Below, in pieces: positions 34,135 to 42,314 of a stretch of DNA of 64,000 nt. The DNA lies in the NCBI RefSeq assembly GCF_013408335.1, contig NZ_JACBZR010000001.1:744001-808000 (forward strand). The letters run 5' to 3'. Each line of letters begins with the position of its first letter. The stretch's first letter is position 1. This DNA comes from Nocardioides panzhihuensis. Its GTDB lineage: Bacteria > Actinomycetota > Actinomycetes > Propionibacteriales > Nocardioidaceae. A program made the position numbers and the translations under genes. Below the pieces are notes generated by a model. It had not been told where the DNA came from and made no database searches. It saw only the letters and a list, made by a program, of their open reading frames with translations.

Positions 34135-34950
34135 TCAGGCGGTGAGGAACTCGGTCGCGACCGGCGCCAGCGCCTCGGCCTTGACCATGTGGTCCTGCCC
34201 GTCGAGGACCACGTAGCGGCCGTCGGGGACCGCCTTGGAGATGGCCTGCTGGGCGTTGGTCATGTAGGTCGGGCTCTTGCTGCCGGCCCCCGAGAGCACC
34301 GGCACCGACACGTTCTTGTAGTAGCCGTTCGGCAACGGCCGGCCCTGCTGGAACGGCACACACATGCCCAGGTCGTAGGTCAGCGTGTGCGCAACCGGGG
34401 TGAGCTTCTTGAACATCGGGGACAGGCGCATGATCTTGACCGCGACCAGCGGCATGCCGACCACGCGCATGAACAGCTCGATCGCGGCTGCCCGTTTGCC
34501 CTTCTCGACGAGCGCTTCGACCTGCTGCGCCAGGTCGGCGTCGTTGGGGCGGTGGGTGTCGTCGAGGATGAGAGGCGCCTCGTAGGCGACGATCTTGTCG
34601 ATCGGCAGCCCCGCCCGCGCGCCCTCGAGCGCGAGGAAGGCGCCGGAGCTGAGGCCCAGCAGATGGGCGTGACCGCCAGCCGCCTCGATCACGGCGCCGA
34701 GGTCGGCGACCTCCTGCTCGACCGCCTCCATGGTGCCCACCTCAGCGGGCTTGGCGATGGTGCTCTCGCCCCGGCCGCGGCGGTCGTAGCGGTAGACGGT
34801 GAACCGGTCCGAGAGAGCGTCGGCCAGGTCCTGCGAAGGTCCGAAGCCGCGGTAGCACATCGCCCCGTCGACGAGGACGAGCGCCGGGCCGGTGCCGGCG
34901 ACGTCGTAGGCGATCGTGGAGCCGTCGGCGGAGGTGGTGGTCTTGGTCAT
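34135..34950 (-). CDS. Alpha/beta hydrolase
   Basis: A 271-residue alpha/beta-hydrolase fold protein of unknown substrate. The oxyanion region VLVDGAMCYRGFG, the nucleophile elbow GLSSGAFL (Ser in G-L-S-S-G) and the C-terminal DGQDHMV with the catalytic His are present. It resembles hydrolases often coupled to ECF-type sigma operons. ATG at 34950 follows GGGAAG; an N-terminal extension in the same frame is a shadow of the sigma gene. It is 52 bp downstream of the ECF42-type sigma gene on the same strand, so they may share regulation. Confidence 0.87.
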   Translation of the reverse strand: MTKTTTSADGSTIAYDVAGTGPALVLVDGAMCYRGFGPSQDLADALSDRFTVYRYDRRGRGESTIAKPAEVGTMEAVEQEVADLGAVIEAAGGHAHLLGLSSGAFLALEGARAGLPIDKIVAYEAPLILDDTHRPNDADLAQQVEALVEKGKRAAAIELFMRVVGMPLVAVKIMRLSPMFKKLTPVAHTLTYDLGMCVPFQQGRPLPNGYYKNVSVPVLSGAGSKSPTYMTNAQQAISKAVPDGRYVVLDGQDHMVKAEALAPVATEFLTA

Positions 34951-35002
34951 GGCGATCTTCCCTAATCCAGCGGTTGGCGAGCCGGTGAGGCCCGGTTGAT
35001 GC

Positions 35003-36292
35003 TTACGCGTCGGACGAGCTGTCGTCGTTTCGACACGCGGCCGCGCGTTTCTGCAGAAGTTCTTGTTCCTCGGCGTTGGCGGTCGCCGCAGCGGCCTCCT
35101 CGAACGCCGCCGCGGCCTCGACGTGTCGCCCGGCGCGGTGCAGCAGGTCACCACGTACGCCGGCCGGAAGATGAGATCCCGCGAGCGCACCGTCGGGGAT
35201 GGCCGCCAGGATCGCCAGCCCCGCGTCGGGCCCGAAGGCACGTCCGTGCGCCACGGCCCGGTTGACCTCGATGACGGCGCCCGGGGCAGCGGCGGCGAGC
35301 ACGTCGTAGAGGCGCGCCATCTCGGCCCAGTCGGTCTGGTCGGGGGTGCGGGCGCGGCCGTGGCACGCGGCGATCATCGCCTGCACCAGATAGCTCCCGC
35401 CTGGCGTGCCGGACGAGGCCAGTGCCTTCGCCCGGTCGACGGCGGCCAGGCCGCGCCGCAGCAGGAGCTGGTCCCACCGGGTCCGGTCCTGGTCCTCGAG
35501 CAGCACCGGACTCCCCTCTGCGTCCGCCCGGGCCGCGAGCCGTGAGCCCTGGATCTCCAGCAGCCCCTGCAACGCCTGCGCCTCGGGGTCCCCAGGAGCG
35601 AGCGCGGCCAGCATCCGGGCCAGCCGCATCCCCTCCAGGCACAGCTCGGGTCGGGTCCACGACGGCCCGGACGTCGCGGCGTAACCCTCGTTGAAGACCA
35701 GGTAGATCGTCTGCATCACCTCGCGCAGACGTGCGGCGCGCTCTTCGCCCACCGGAAGCTCGAACGACGCTCCGCCCTCGGCCAGGGTGCGCTTCGCCCG
35801 CGAGATCCGCTGGCCCACGGCCGACTCCTTGGCGAAGTAGGCCCGCGCGATCTCGGCGGTGGTCAGCCCACCCACGAGCCGCAGCGTCAGCACCGTTCGG
35901 GAGTCGGGCGCCAGGGCGGGGTGGCAGGAGAGGAACATCAGCCGCAGCACATCGTCCTCGATGTAGTCGACCGCGGCGGCCAGGTCCGGCATCTCACCCT
36001 CCTCCAGCTCGTGGCCCACCAGGGCGACCTTGCGGCGCAGCACCTCGTCGCGGCGGAACCCGTCGATCGCGCGCCGCTTCGCGATCGACATCAGCCATGC
36101 CCCCGGGTTGCGAGGGATGCCCTCGTGCGGCCACTGCTCCAGCGCCGCGACGAGGGCATCCTGGGCGAGGTCCTCGGCCAGGTCGAGGTCGTGGGTCATT
36201 CGCGCCAGACCGGCGAGGAGGCGTACGGACTCGTTGCGCCAGACCGCGACGATCGCTTCCTCGGGGTCCGGACGGAGTGGACCAGAGCTCAT
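35003..36292 (-). CDS. ECF42-type RNA polymerase sigma factor with C-terminal TPR-like domain
   Basis: A 429-residue ECF sigma factor of the SnaPol/ECF42 kind. Sigma-2 (LAEDLAQDALVAALEQWP) and sigma-4 (LTTAEIARAYFAKESAVGQRISRAKRTL) occupy the first 190 residues. A long helical C-terminal domain (DUF6596 region with YLVFNEGYAA, then TPR-like helices) follows and replaces an anti-sigma partner. ATG at 36292 overlaps the DGPF gene stop by ATGA, the arrangement typical of ECF42. These sigmas are thought to control DGPF-family genes and are linked to stress or antibiotic production. Confidence 0.92.
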   Translation of the reverse strand: MSSGPLRPDPEEAIVAVWRNESVRLLAGLARMTHDLDLAEDLAQDALVAALEQWPHEGIPRNPGAWLMSIAKRRAIDGFRRDEVLRRKVALVGHELEEGEMPDLAAAVDYIEDDVLRLMFLSCHPALAPDSRTVLTLRLVGGLTTAEIARAYFAKESAVGQRISRAKRTLAEGGASFELPVGEERAARLREVMQTIYLVFNEGYAATSGPSWTRPELCLEGMRLARMLAALAPGDPEAQALQGLLEIQGSRLAARADAEGSPVLLEDQDRTRWDQLLLRRGLAAVDRAKALASSGTPGGSYLVQAMIAACHGRARTPDQTDWAEMARLYDVLAAAAPGAVIEVNRAVAHGRAFGPDAGLAILAAIPDGALAGSHLPAGVRGDLLHRAGRHVEAAAAFEEAAAATANAEEQELLQKRAAACRNDDSSSDA

Positions 36293-36648
36293 TCCGCAGG
36301 CGCCGGCGGACCGACCAACGGCCGCATCTCCACGGCCACGTCCTGCCCGGGCCACAGCTCCTCATGGAGCTGGACCATCCGTCGCCCGAGCTCGGCGGCC
36401 TCATCGTGAGAGCGGACCTCGAACAGCGAGAACCCGCCAGCGACCTCCTTGGCCTCGGCGAACGGCCCGTCGACGTGGGTGACCTCCCCAGCGGTCAGCC
36501 GGATCTCCAGCCCGGGACCGAGCCCGTCGGCGTCGAGCAGGATGCCGTCGGCGTACTGCTGCCTGATCTCGCCCTCCACCGCCTCCATCAGGGCCACCGG
36601 GGGCGGCCCGGCGTCGGGGGCCATCTTCACCAGCATCATGTAGCGCAT
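36289..36648 (-). CDS. YCII-related (DGPF) protein
   Basis: A 119-residue protein with the ferredoxin-like YCII fold. It shows MRYMMLVKM at the start, the DGPF tetrapeptide variant VDGPFAEAKEVAGGFSLFEV and the LHEEL-type C-terminal helix. DGPF proteins are encoded next to ECF42 sigma factors and are believed to act as their partner or as sensors. It is first of the two-gene operon, coupled by ATGA to the sigma gene. Confidence 0.92.
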   Translation of the reverse strand: MRYMMLVKMAPDAGPPPVALMEAVEGEIRQQYADGILLDADGLGPGLEIRLTAGEVTHVDGPFAEAKEVAGGFSLFEVRSHDEAAELGRRMVQLHEELWPGQDVAVEMRPLVGPPAPAE

Positions 36649-36792
36649 CAGTCTCTCCTTGCGGTTGCGCGACGCTTCCGTCGAGCGTCGTCGCCTACGC
36701 GTCGAGCAGAGCCTGCCCTCTTCGACACGACCGCACCAGAAACTTTCTGCGTGTCGCGCCGGGTCGTCTCCGCGCTCCGCGCGGTTACGTCC

Positions 36793-37662
36793 TCAAGAGG
36801 CCTCCGAGGCCTTCTCCTCGCCCTTCTCCTCGCCCTTGTCCTCGTCCTTGTCGGACGACTCTTCCGGGACCTCTTCACCGCGCGACTTCTTCGCGGCGGC
36901 GACAGAGCGCTGCAGAGCGGCGAGCAGGTCGACGACCTCGCCGGAGGTCTTGGTGGAGGTGGGGGTCCGCTCGACCTCGCCGCCCTCGATCTTGGCCTTC
37001 ACCATCTCCTCGATGGCATCGGCGTAGTCGTCGGAGAACTCCTCGGGGTGGAAGTCGCCCGCGAGCGTCTCGACGAGCATGTTGGCCATCTTGATCTCGG
37101 AGTCCTTGATCTCGCCCGCCTCGACGTTGAAGTCGGGCACCCGGATCTCGTCGGGCCACATCATCGTCTGCAGCACGATCACGTCGCCGTTGTCCGTCGG
37201 CCGCACCCGCAGCGCGGCGACGGTCGTGCGCTGTCGCAGCGCGACGGTCACCAGGGCGACCCGGTCGGCTTCGAGCAGCGCCTGACGCAGCAGCGCGTAG
37301 GGCTTGACGCCGGTGTTCTCCGGCTCCAGGTAGTAGCTCTTCTCGAAGAGCATCGGGTCGATCTGGTCCGAGGGCACGAACTTCTCCACCGCGATCTCGC
37401 GCGAGGAGGTCGTCGGCAGGTTGGCGAAGTCGTCGTCGGTGAGCACGACCATCTCGCCGTCCTCGGTCTCATAGCCCTTCGCGATCTCGGAGTAGGGCAC
37501 CTCCTCCCCGTCGACCGAACAGATCCGCTGATAGCGGATCCGGCCGCCGTCGGCCTGGTGCACCTGGCGGAAGGAGACGTCGTGGGACTCCGTCGCCGAG
37601 TAGAGCTTCACAGGCACGCTGACCAGCCCGAACGACACCGCGCCTTTCCAGATCGCACGCAT
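36793..37662 (-). CDS. ku: Ku protein, DNA end-binding (NHEJ)
   Basis: Forms a homodimeric ring on double-strand breaks and recruits LigD. The 289 residues hold the bacterial Ku core: MRAIWKGAVSFGLVSVPVKLYSAT, RIRYQRICSVDGEEV and the KSYYLEPE segment. The C-terminal 35 residues are an acidic/lysine-rich tail (EESSDKDEDKGEEKGEE), known to affect DNA bridging. ATG at 37662 yields the exact family start. The ligase and polymerase genes are divergently placed 0.7 kb away. Confidence 0.95.
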   Translation of the reverse strand: MRAIWKGAVSFGLVSVPVKLYSATESHDVSFRQVHQADGGRIRYQRICSVDGEEVPYSEIAKGYETEDGEMVVLTDDDFANLPTTSSREIAVEKFVPSDQIDPMLFEKSYYLEPENTGVKPYALLRQALLEADRVALVTVALRQRTTVAALRVRPTDNGDVIVLQTMMWPDEIRVPDFNVEAGEIKDSEIKMANMLVETLAGDFHPEEFSDDYADAIEEMVKAKIEGGEVERTPTSTKTSGEVVDLLAALQRSVAAAKKSRGEEVPEESSDKDEDKGEEKGEEKASEAS

Positions 37663-37891
37663 AGTGACTCCCCTCCGCAAACGGCAACGACTTGCCCAGT
37701 ATCTGCCGGATCCCGGATTCTCGGTACCCCTTAACCCCATGCGTCACACGGCGAGCGAAAGCGATGCGCTCGATCAGCCGTCGCAACATCCGTGCAGATG
37801 CGTGGTTCTGACGTCTTCGAGCCGAGAACGTGCCGCCACTTCCGCGCACATGTGTGAAGTCGCAGGCTTCTCCGGGACTCGGGCCGTGCGA

Positions 37892-38140
37892 TCACAAGTC
37901 GCGGCCGGTCCAGCGGTAGCGGCCGATGAGAAACGCTGCCAAGACCAGGCCGATTGAGCCTGCGAGCCACGCGAGTGCCTCCGGGCGGCGCTCCTCGGGA
38001 GTGGTCCAGGAACACATGCCCTCGCTGCGCAGCCCGGTCCCGCACGATGGTGCGTCGAGGGGCATGAGCCCGATGTAGGCAGCGACTGCGGCGGCGATCA
38101 GCGCAGCGAAGACGAACAGCACACGCAGGTAGATGGTCAT
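37892..38140 (-). CDS. Small two-helix membrane protein
   Basis: An 82-residue hypothetical protein with hydrophobic segments near residues 5-25 and 58-76 and a periplasmic-side loop holding two Cys (SCGTGLRSEGMC). ATG at 38140 has GAGAGGG 9 bp upstream. No family is recognised. It lies alone between ku and the ligase gene. Confidence 0.62.
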   Translation of the reverse strand: MTIYLRVLFVFAALIAAAVAAYIGLMPLDAPSCGTGLRSEGMCSWTTPEERRPEALAWLAGSIGLVLAAFLIGRYRWTGRDL

Positions 38141-38384
38141 GGGTCTGGGCCCTCTCTTCCCTTCGGGTGCGAAGCGGAATCGGACCCTTCCGCCAACCCG
38201 AATCGGGCCGACGGGTCGCTGATCCGCGACCCCGACACTAGGTCTGCACGGTTGAGCGCAGCGGCCGATCACCGGCCGAGGTACCCGATCTGGCGTAGCG
38301 CCCAACGACGGACGTGCCCCGGGCGCCATGAAGATCGGCCCAGATCTGCCCGGTGCAGCGACTTCGTAGAGGCAAGATGGACAC

Positions 38385-39353
38385 ATGCGTCCCATGCTCG
38401 CCACACCTGGCGCCCACGTTCCGCCGGGGGAGGAGTGGATCCACGAGGTCAAGTGGGACGGCATCCGGCTCGTCGGAGAGTCAGAGCAAGGACGTACGCA
38501 GACCCGGCTCATCACTCGCAACAGCAACGACGCCACCCCCGCCTGGCCGGAGATCGCGACAGGGCCGGAACGCGACATCGTCGTCGACGGCGAGGTGATC
38601 GCGCTCAACGACTCCGGACTGCCCGACTTCCGGGTGCTGATGGACCGCATGCACAACCGCGATGTCCGCCGGGCGGCGAGGTTCGCGGAGCGGATCCCCG
38701 CGACGTACATGGTCTTCGACCTTCTCCGTCTGGACGGGCGGCTGCTCATCGAGGAGTCCTGGGCCGAGCGGCGCAAGGTCCTCGAGGCCGTCCATGCCGA
38801 CGGCGACCTGGGCTCGTGGCAGCTGCCGGCGACCTACGACGACGGGCAGATGCTCCACGAGGTGACGCGGGCGCAGGGGCTGGAGGGCATCGTGTCGAAG
38901 CGGCGCGGCAGCCGCTACCGGCCGGGGGAGCGGAGCAAGGACTGGATCAAGCTGGCCCACCGCTATCGGGCGTCGCTGGTGGTCGGCGGCTGGCGGCCCG
39001 AGGTGGGCACCGAGGGCGGCACCGAACGTCTCGGCGCCCTCCTCGTCGGACAGCCGACTCCCCAGGGTCTGATCTACCGCGGGCGGGTCGGCAGCGGCAT
39101 CACCGGCAAACGTGCCCAGCGGCTCGGAGAGCTGCTCCGCGAGACCGGGCGCAGCCCCTTCGCCGGTCCCGACGTCGACCCCGACGGGGGAGTGCCGACG
39201 GTGGACGTTCGCGGCACGCACTGGGTCGAGCCCCTCCTCGTCGTGGAGGTGGAGACCCACGGCACCGCCGTCGCGTCGGCGAGCTACAAGGGCCGGCTGC
39301 GCCAGCCGAGCTTCATCGGGATCAGGGACGATGTCTCACCGGAGGATCTGTGA
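38385..39353 (+). CDS. ligD: ATP-dependent DNA ligase, LigD ligase domain (NHEJ)
   Basis: Seals breaks held by Ku. The 322 residues form an adenylation domain with the nucleotidyl-lysine motif EVKWDGIR (Lys23), DGEVIALNDSG, EGIVSKRRGSRY, then an OB domain (WIKLAHRY, RGTHWVEPLLVVEVE). It stands as a separate gene, whereas LigD is often one fused polypeptide with polymerase and phosphoesterase domains. ATG at 38385 is used. The stop overlaps the polymerase-gene start (TGATG), so the two are coupled. Confidence 0.92.
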   Translation: MRPMLATPGAHVPPGEEWIHEVKWDGIRLVGESEQGRTQTRLITRNSNDATPAWPEIATGPERDIVVDGEVIALNDSGLPDFRVLMDRMHNRDVRRAARFAERIPATYMVFDLLRLDGRLLIEESWAERRKVLEAVHADGDLGSWQLPATYDDGQMLHEVTRAQGLEGIVSKRRGSRYRPGERSKDWIKLAHRYRASLVVGGWRPEVGTEGGTERLGALLVGQPTPQGLIYRGRVGSGITGKRAQRLGELLRETGRSPFAGPDVDPDGGVPTVDVRGTHWVEPLLVVEVETHGTAVASASYKGRLRQPSFIGIRDDVSPEDL

Positions 39354-40270
39354 TGGTCGAACGAGAAGAGGTACGCGTCGAGGTCGACGGCCGGGTGCTG
39401 ACCCTGACCAGCCTCAGCAAGGTGCTCTATCCCCGCACCGGGATGACGAAGGGCGAGGTGCTCAACTACTACGCCCAGGTGGCGCCGGCGCTGCTGCCGC
39501 AGCTCCAGGACCGCGCCGTGACGAGGATCCGCTGGCCGCACGGCATCGGCGACATGTCGTTCTTCGAGAAGAACGCACCGGCCGGCACCCCCAGCTGGGT
39601 CCGCACGGTCATCGTTCCGACAACGGGATCCCGAACCGCCGACCACAAAGAGGGAACACTCACCTTTCCGATCCTCGACAGCCTCGCCGCGCTCACCTGG
39701 GCGGCCAACCTCTCCGCGCTGGAGCTGCACGTCCATCAGTGGACGGTCGGCGCCGATGACACCCCGGCCGGTGCGAACCGGATCGTGATCGACCTCGACC
39801 CCGGCGAACCGGCCGGTCTCCAGGAGTGCTGCGAGGTGGCGCTGCTGGTGCGCGAGGCGCTCGGCGCCCGTGACCTCGCCGCGACGCCGGTGCTCAGCGG
39901 CAGCAAGGGCCTGCATCTGTACGCCGCCCTGCCGGAGCCCGTCGAACCGGACGCGGCCACCGCGCTGGCCAAGGAGATCGCCGAGGACCTACAGAAGGCG
40001 AACCCGAGCAAGGTGACCGCGACCATGACCAAAAGCCGCAGGTCAGGCAAGGTTTTCCTGGACTGGTCGCAGAACTCCGGCTCGAAGACGACCATCTGTC
40101 CCTACTCGCTGAGAGGCAAGGACACCCCGACGGTGGCAGCTCCCGTCACCTGGGACGAGGTCACCGAGGGAGCCTCGGATCCGCTCGGGATCGAGCAACT
40201 CGGACCTAACAATGTGATCACGCGCTTATCTGAAAGGGGGGATCTCTTCACAAGCCCTACGGGCCTGTAA
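39353..40270 (+). CDS. LigD polymerase (PrimPol) domain protein (NHEJ)
   Basis: Fills gaps or adds nucleotides at DNA ends before ligation. The 305-residue AEP/PrimPol protein starts VEVDGRVLTLTSLSKVLYPRTGMTKGEVLNYY, holds the metal-binding strand RIVIDLDPG (the two Asp), then SGSKGLHLYAAL with the catalytic Ser/His, and FLDWSQNSGSKTT. ATG at 39353 overlaps the ligase stop. The phosphoesterase module is not found next to it. With ku, the window holds a three-gene NHEJ set. Confidence 0.92.
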   Translation: MVEREEVRVEVDGRVLTLTSLSKVLYPRTGMTKGEVLNYYAQVAPALLPQLQDRAVTRIRWPHGIGDMSFFEKNAPAGTPSWVRTVIVPTTGSRTADHKEGTLTFPILDSLAALTWAANLSALELHVHQWTVGADDTPAGANRIVIDLDPGEPAGLQECCEVALLVREALGARDLAATPVLSGSKGLHLYAALPEPVEPDAATALAKEIAEDLQKANPSKVTATMTKSRRSGKVFLDWSQNSGSKTTICPYSLRGKDTPTVAAPVTWDEVTEGASDPLGIEQLGPNNVITRLSERGDLFTSPTGL

Positions 40271-40284
40271 CTATTGTTCTCTTC

Positions 40285-40965
40285 ATGTCTAACTCCGTGC
40301 TCGTCGTAGAAGACCAAGAGGACATCGCCGCTCCGCTGGTGCGCACGCTCCAGCGTGAGGGGTACGACGTCACCTGGGTCGACTCCGGCAAGAAGGCGCT
40401 GGAGCTGCTGGCGCCCCCCTACGAGGCCGAGCTCGTGCTGCTCGACCTGGGCCTTCCCGACATGGATGGGCTCGAGGTCTGCAAGGCCGCACGGGACAAC
40501 GGCTACGAGGGCGGGATCATGATCCTCACCGCTCGTGACGCCGAGATCGACCTGGTGGTCGGGCTCGACGCCGGCGCCGACGACTACCTGGCCAAGCCGT
40601 TCGCGCTGGCCGTCCTCCAGGCTCGCGTCCGGGCGCTCCTGCGCCGCTCCGGCCCGGTCGAGCCGGGCGACGACGACGACGCGCTGCGCATCGACGTGGC
40701 CGCCCACCGTGTCTACGCCGGCGAGCGCGAGGTGACGTTGACCGGCAAGGAGTTCGCGCTCCTGGCCGTGCTGGCCGCCTCCCGCGACAAGGTCGTCTCC
40801 CGGGACCGGTTGATGGCGGAGGTCTGGGACGAGAACTGGTACGGCTCGACGAAGACGCTCGACGTCACCGTCGGACGCCTGCGTCAGAAGCTCGAGGCGG
40901 CCGGTGTGCAGGAGAAGGTCGTCGCCGTCCGCGGGGTCGGATTCCGGCTCGAAGCGGCGGAGTGA
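40285..40965 (+). CDS. OmpR-family response regulator (orphan)
   Basis: A 226-residue two-component regulator. The receiver domain has acidic pocket residues at E9/D10, the phosphoryl site D54 (LLDLGLPDMDG) and KPF Lys near 104. A winged-helix DNA-binding domain follows (LTGKEFALLAVLAAS then TLDVTVGRLRQKL). No histidine kinase gene is beside it. It begins 14 bp after the polymerase gene, yet the NHEJ link is not expected; a promoter may lie within the ligD end. Confidence 0.92.
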   Translation: MSNSVLVVEDQEDIAAPLVRTLQREGYDVTWVDSGKKALELLAPPYEAELVLLDLGLPDMDGLEVCKAARDNGYEGGIMILTARDAEIDLVVGLDAGADDYLAKPFALAVLQARVRALLRRSGPVEPGDDDDALRIDVAAHRVYAGEREVTLTGKEFALLAVLAASRDKVVSRDRLMAEVWDENWYGSTKTLDVTVGRLRQKLEAAGVQEKVVAVRGVGFRLEAAE

Positions 40966-41142
40966 GGGCCGCTCGGACCCAGCCTCAAACGGCTGTCTGC
41001 CGGTGAGATGACTCACAAACGGCGGTAAAATCACGCGTAAACGCGCGGATTCTGCCCCAGATCCGCACATTCCGGATTGGATCCGCTCGAGTTGCCATGT
41101 CACCTTGGTTGAGCCGTGCAGAACGCACGACCGGCCCCGGTT

Positions 41143-41340
41143 CACGCCGAATCCTGTCCCTCCGGAAGCCGGCCCCTACTACTGAACCCCCTTACCCCTC
41201 ACACTCAGCAGTACGTATGGGACAGGAGCGGGGGACCCAAGATCCACGCGACTAACTCGGACGGTCGCTCGGGGTGAAGCCATCGCAAGATGGCCGGGCA
41301 ACCTTCTAGCCCGAACCCGACAGCTCACCTCGCAGGCGTG
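41143..41340 (+). promoter_or_regulatory. c-di-AMP riboswitch (ydaO/yuaA class)
   Basis: The closing helix pairs CACGCC (41143-41148) with GGCGTG (41335-41340). The conserved core is evident: CGAATCCTG after the first strand, GCGGGGGACCCAAG at 41228-41241, GGGGTGAAGCC at 41273-41283 and AGCCCGAACCCGACAGCTCACC near 41308-41329. This class senses c-di-AMP and often precedes cell-wall hydrolase genes in actinobacteria, turning them off at high ligand. It ends 16 bp before an NlpC/P60 start. Confidence 0.92.
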
Positions 41341-41355
41341 GGAAGGAACTCACGC

Positions 41356-42156
41356 ATGTCCAAGTCCGTATCCCGCCCTGCCCATCGAGGCACGGCACGC
41401 CCGTTCCGGGCGCCAAACGTATCCGTCGTCCGGACGATCGCAGGATCGCTCAGCGGCCACGGAAAGCTCCTCGGTCGCGTCACCCTCGCCAGCGGCATCG
41501 CCGCGGGCGCCCTGGTGGCGGTGCCCGCCGCCAACGCCGCACCGCCCGCCCACGAGCCGACCGCCGAGTCGGCCACCGTGGTGGAGGCTCCGGTCCTCGA
41601 GGCCTCGGCCACCCCCACGGCGATGCTCACCGACATCAAGCAGCTCGAGAGGGCTGTCGACGTGCAGCAGCGCAAGGCCGAGGCCGCCCAGAAGGCTGCC
41701 GAGGCGAAGCGCAAGGCAGCGATCGCGGCCAAGAAGGCCGCGGAGGAGAAGAAGAAGGCCGAGGCGGAGGCCAAGGCCTTCGCCGCGAGCCAGCAGGGCA
41801 AGATCGAGCGGGCGATCAGCGTCGCCTCGGAGCAGATCGGTGACCCGTACGTCTGGGGTGCCACCGGCCCGAGCTCGTTCGACTGCTCCGGCCTGACGCA
41901 GTACGCCTTCAGCGCCGCCGGTATCGAGCTGCCCCGGGTCTCGCGAGACCAGGCCGCTGCGCTGCCTTCGGTGCCGAACGACCAGATCCAGCGCGGCGAC
42001 CTGATGTTCTGGGGTAGCCCCGTCTACCACGTGGGCATCTTCCTGCGCTGGGAGAACGGCCAGGCGATCATGCTGCACGCCCCCAAGCCTGGTGCCTCTG
42101 TTCGTGAGGAGGCTGCCTGGGACGGCTGGTTCGCCGGCTCGATCCATCAGGCCTGA
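41356..42156 (+). CDS. NlpC/P60 peptidoglycan hydrolase
   Basis: A secreted endopeptidase that cuts peptide stems of peptidoglycan. The 266 residues have a signal peptide (hydrophobic core about 42-60, ending AANAA), a Lys/Ala/Glu-rich coiled coil (residues 95-145) and a C-terminal NlpC/P60 domain with Cys177 (FDCSGL) and His225 (YHVGIFL). ATG at 41356 follows GGAAGGAA; an earlier in-frame ATG lies inside the riboswitch and is rejected. Control by c-di-AMP fits a link between osmotic balance and wall turnover. Confidence 0.94.
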   Translation: MSKSVSRPAHRGTARPFRAPNVSVVRTIAGSLSGHGKLLGRVTLASGIAAGALVAVPAANAAPPAHEPTAESATVVEAPVLEASATPTAMLTDIKQLERAVDVQQRKAEAAQKAAEAKRKAAIAAKKAAEEKKKAEAEAKAFAASQQGKIERAISVASEQIGDPYVWGATGPSSFDCSGLTQYAFSAAGIELPRVSRDQAAALPSVPNDQIQRGDLMFWGSPVYHVGIFLRWENGQAIMLHAPKPGASVREEAAWDGWFAGSIHQA

Positions 42157-42218
42157 GGCCTCTAGGGCCCGTTCCGACGGGCTCACGCCGATATATCCCT
42201 TTTGGCGACATCCCCCTG

Positions 42219-42257
42219 GCGCTCGCCCTCCGGTTCCCCATGCCGGAGGGCGAGCGC
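42219..42257 (+). terminator. Intrinsic terminator after the NlpC/P60 gene
   Basis: A perfect 15-bp stem (42219-42233 with 42243-42257, arm GCGCTCGCCCTCCGG) closes a 9-nt loop and is followed by ATATTTG. Confidence 0.9.
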
Positions 42258-42314
42258 ATATTTGAGGGGGCGGCGAATCGGGTGGCGAACCACCGGTCAA
42301 GTAACCTGTAAGAC

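Noticed and set aside
41290..41355. Earlier ATG for the NlpC/P60 gene at 41290
   Set aside because: It lies inside the riboswitch core and lacks a ribosome site, while ATG 41356 has GGAAGGAA.
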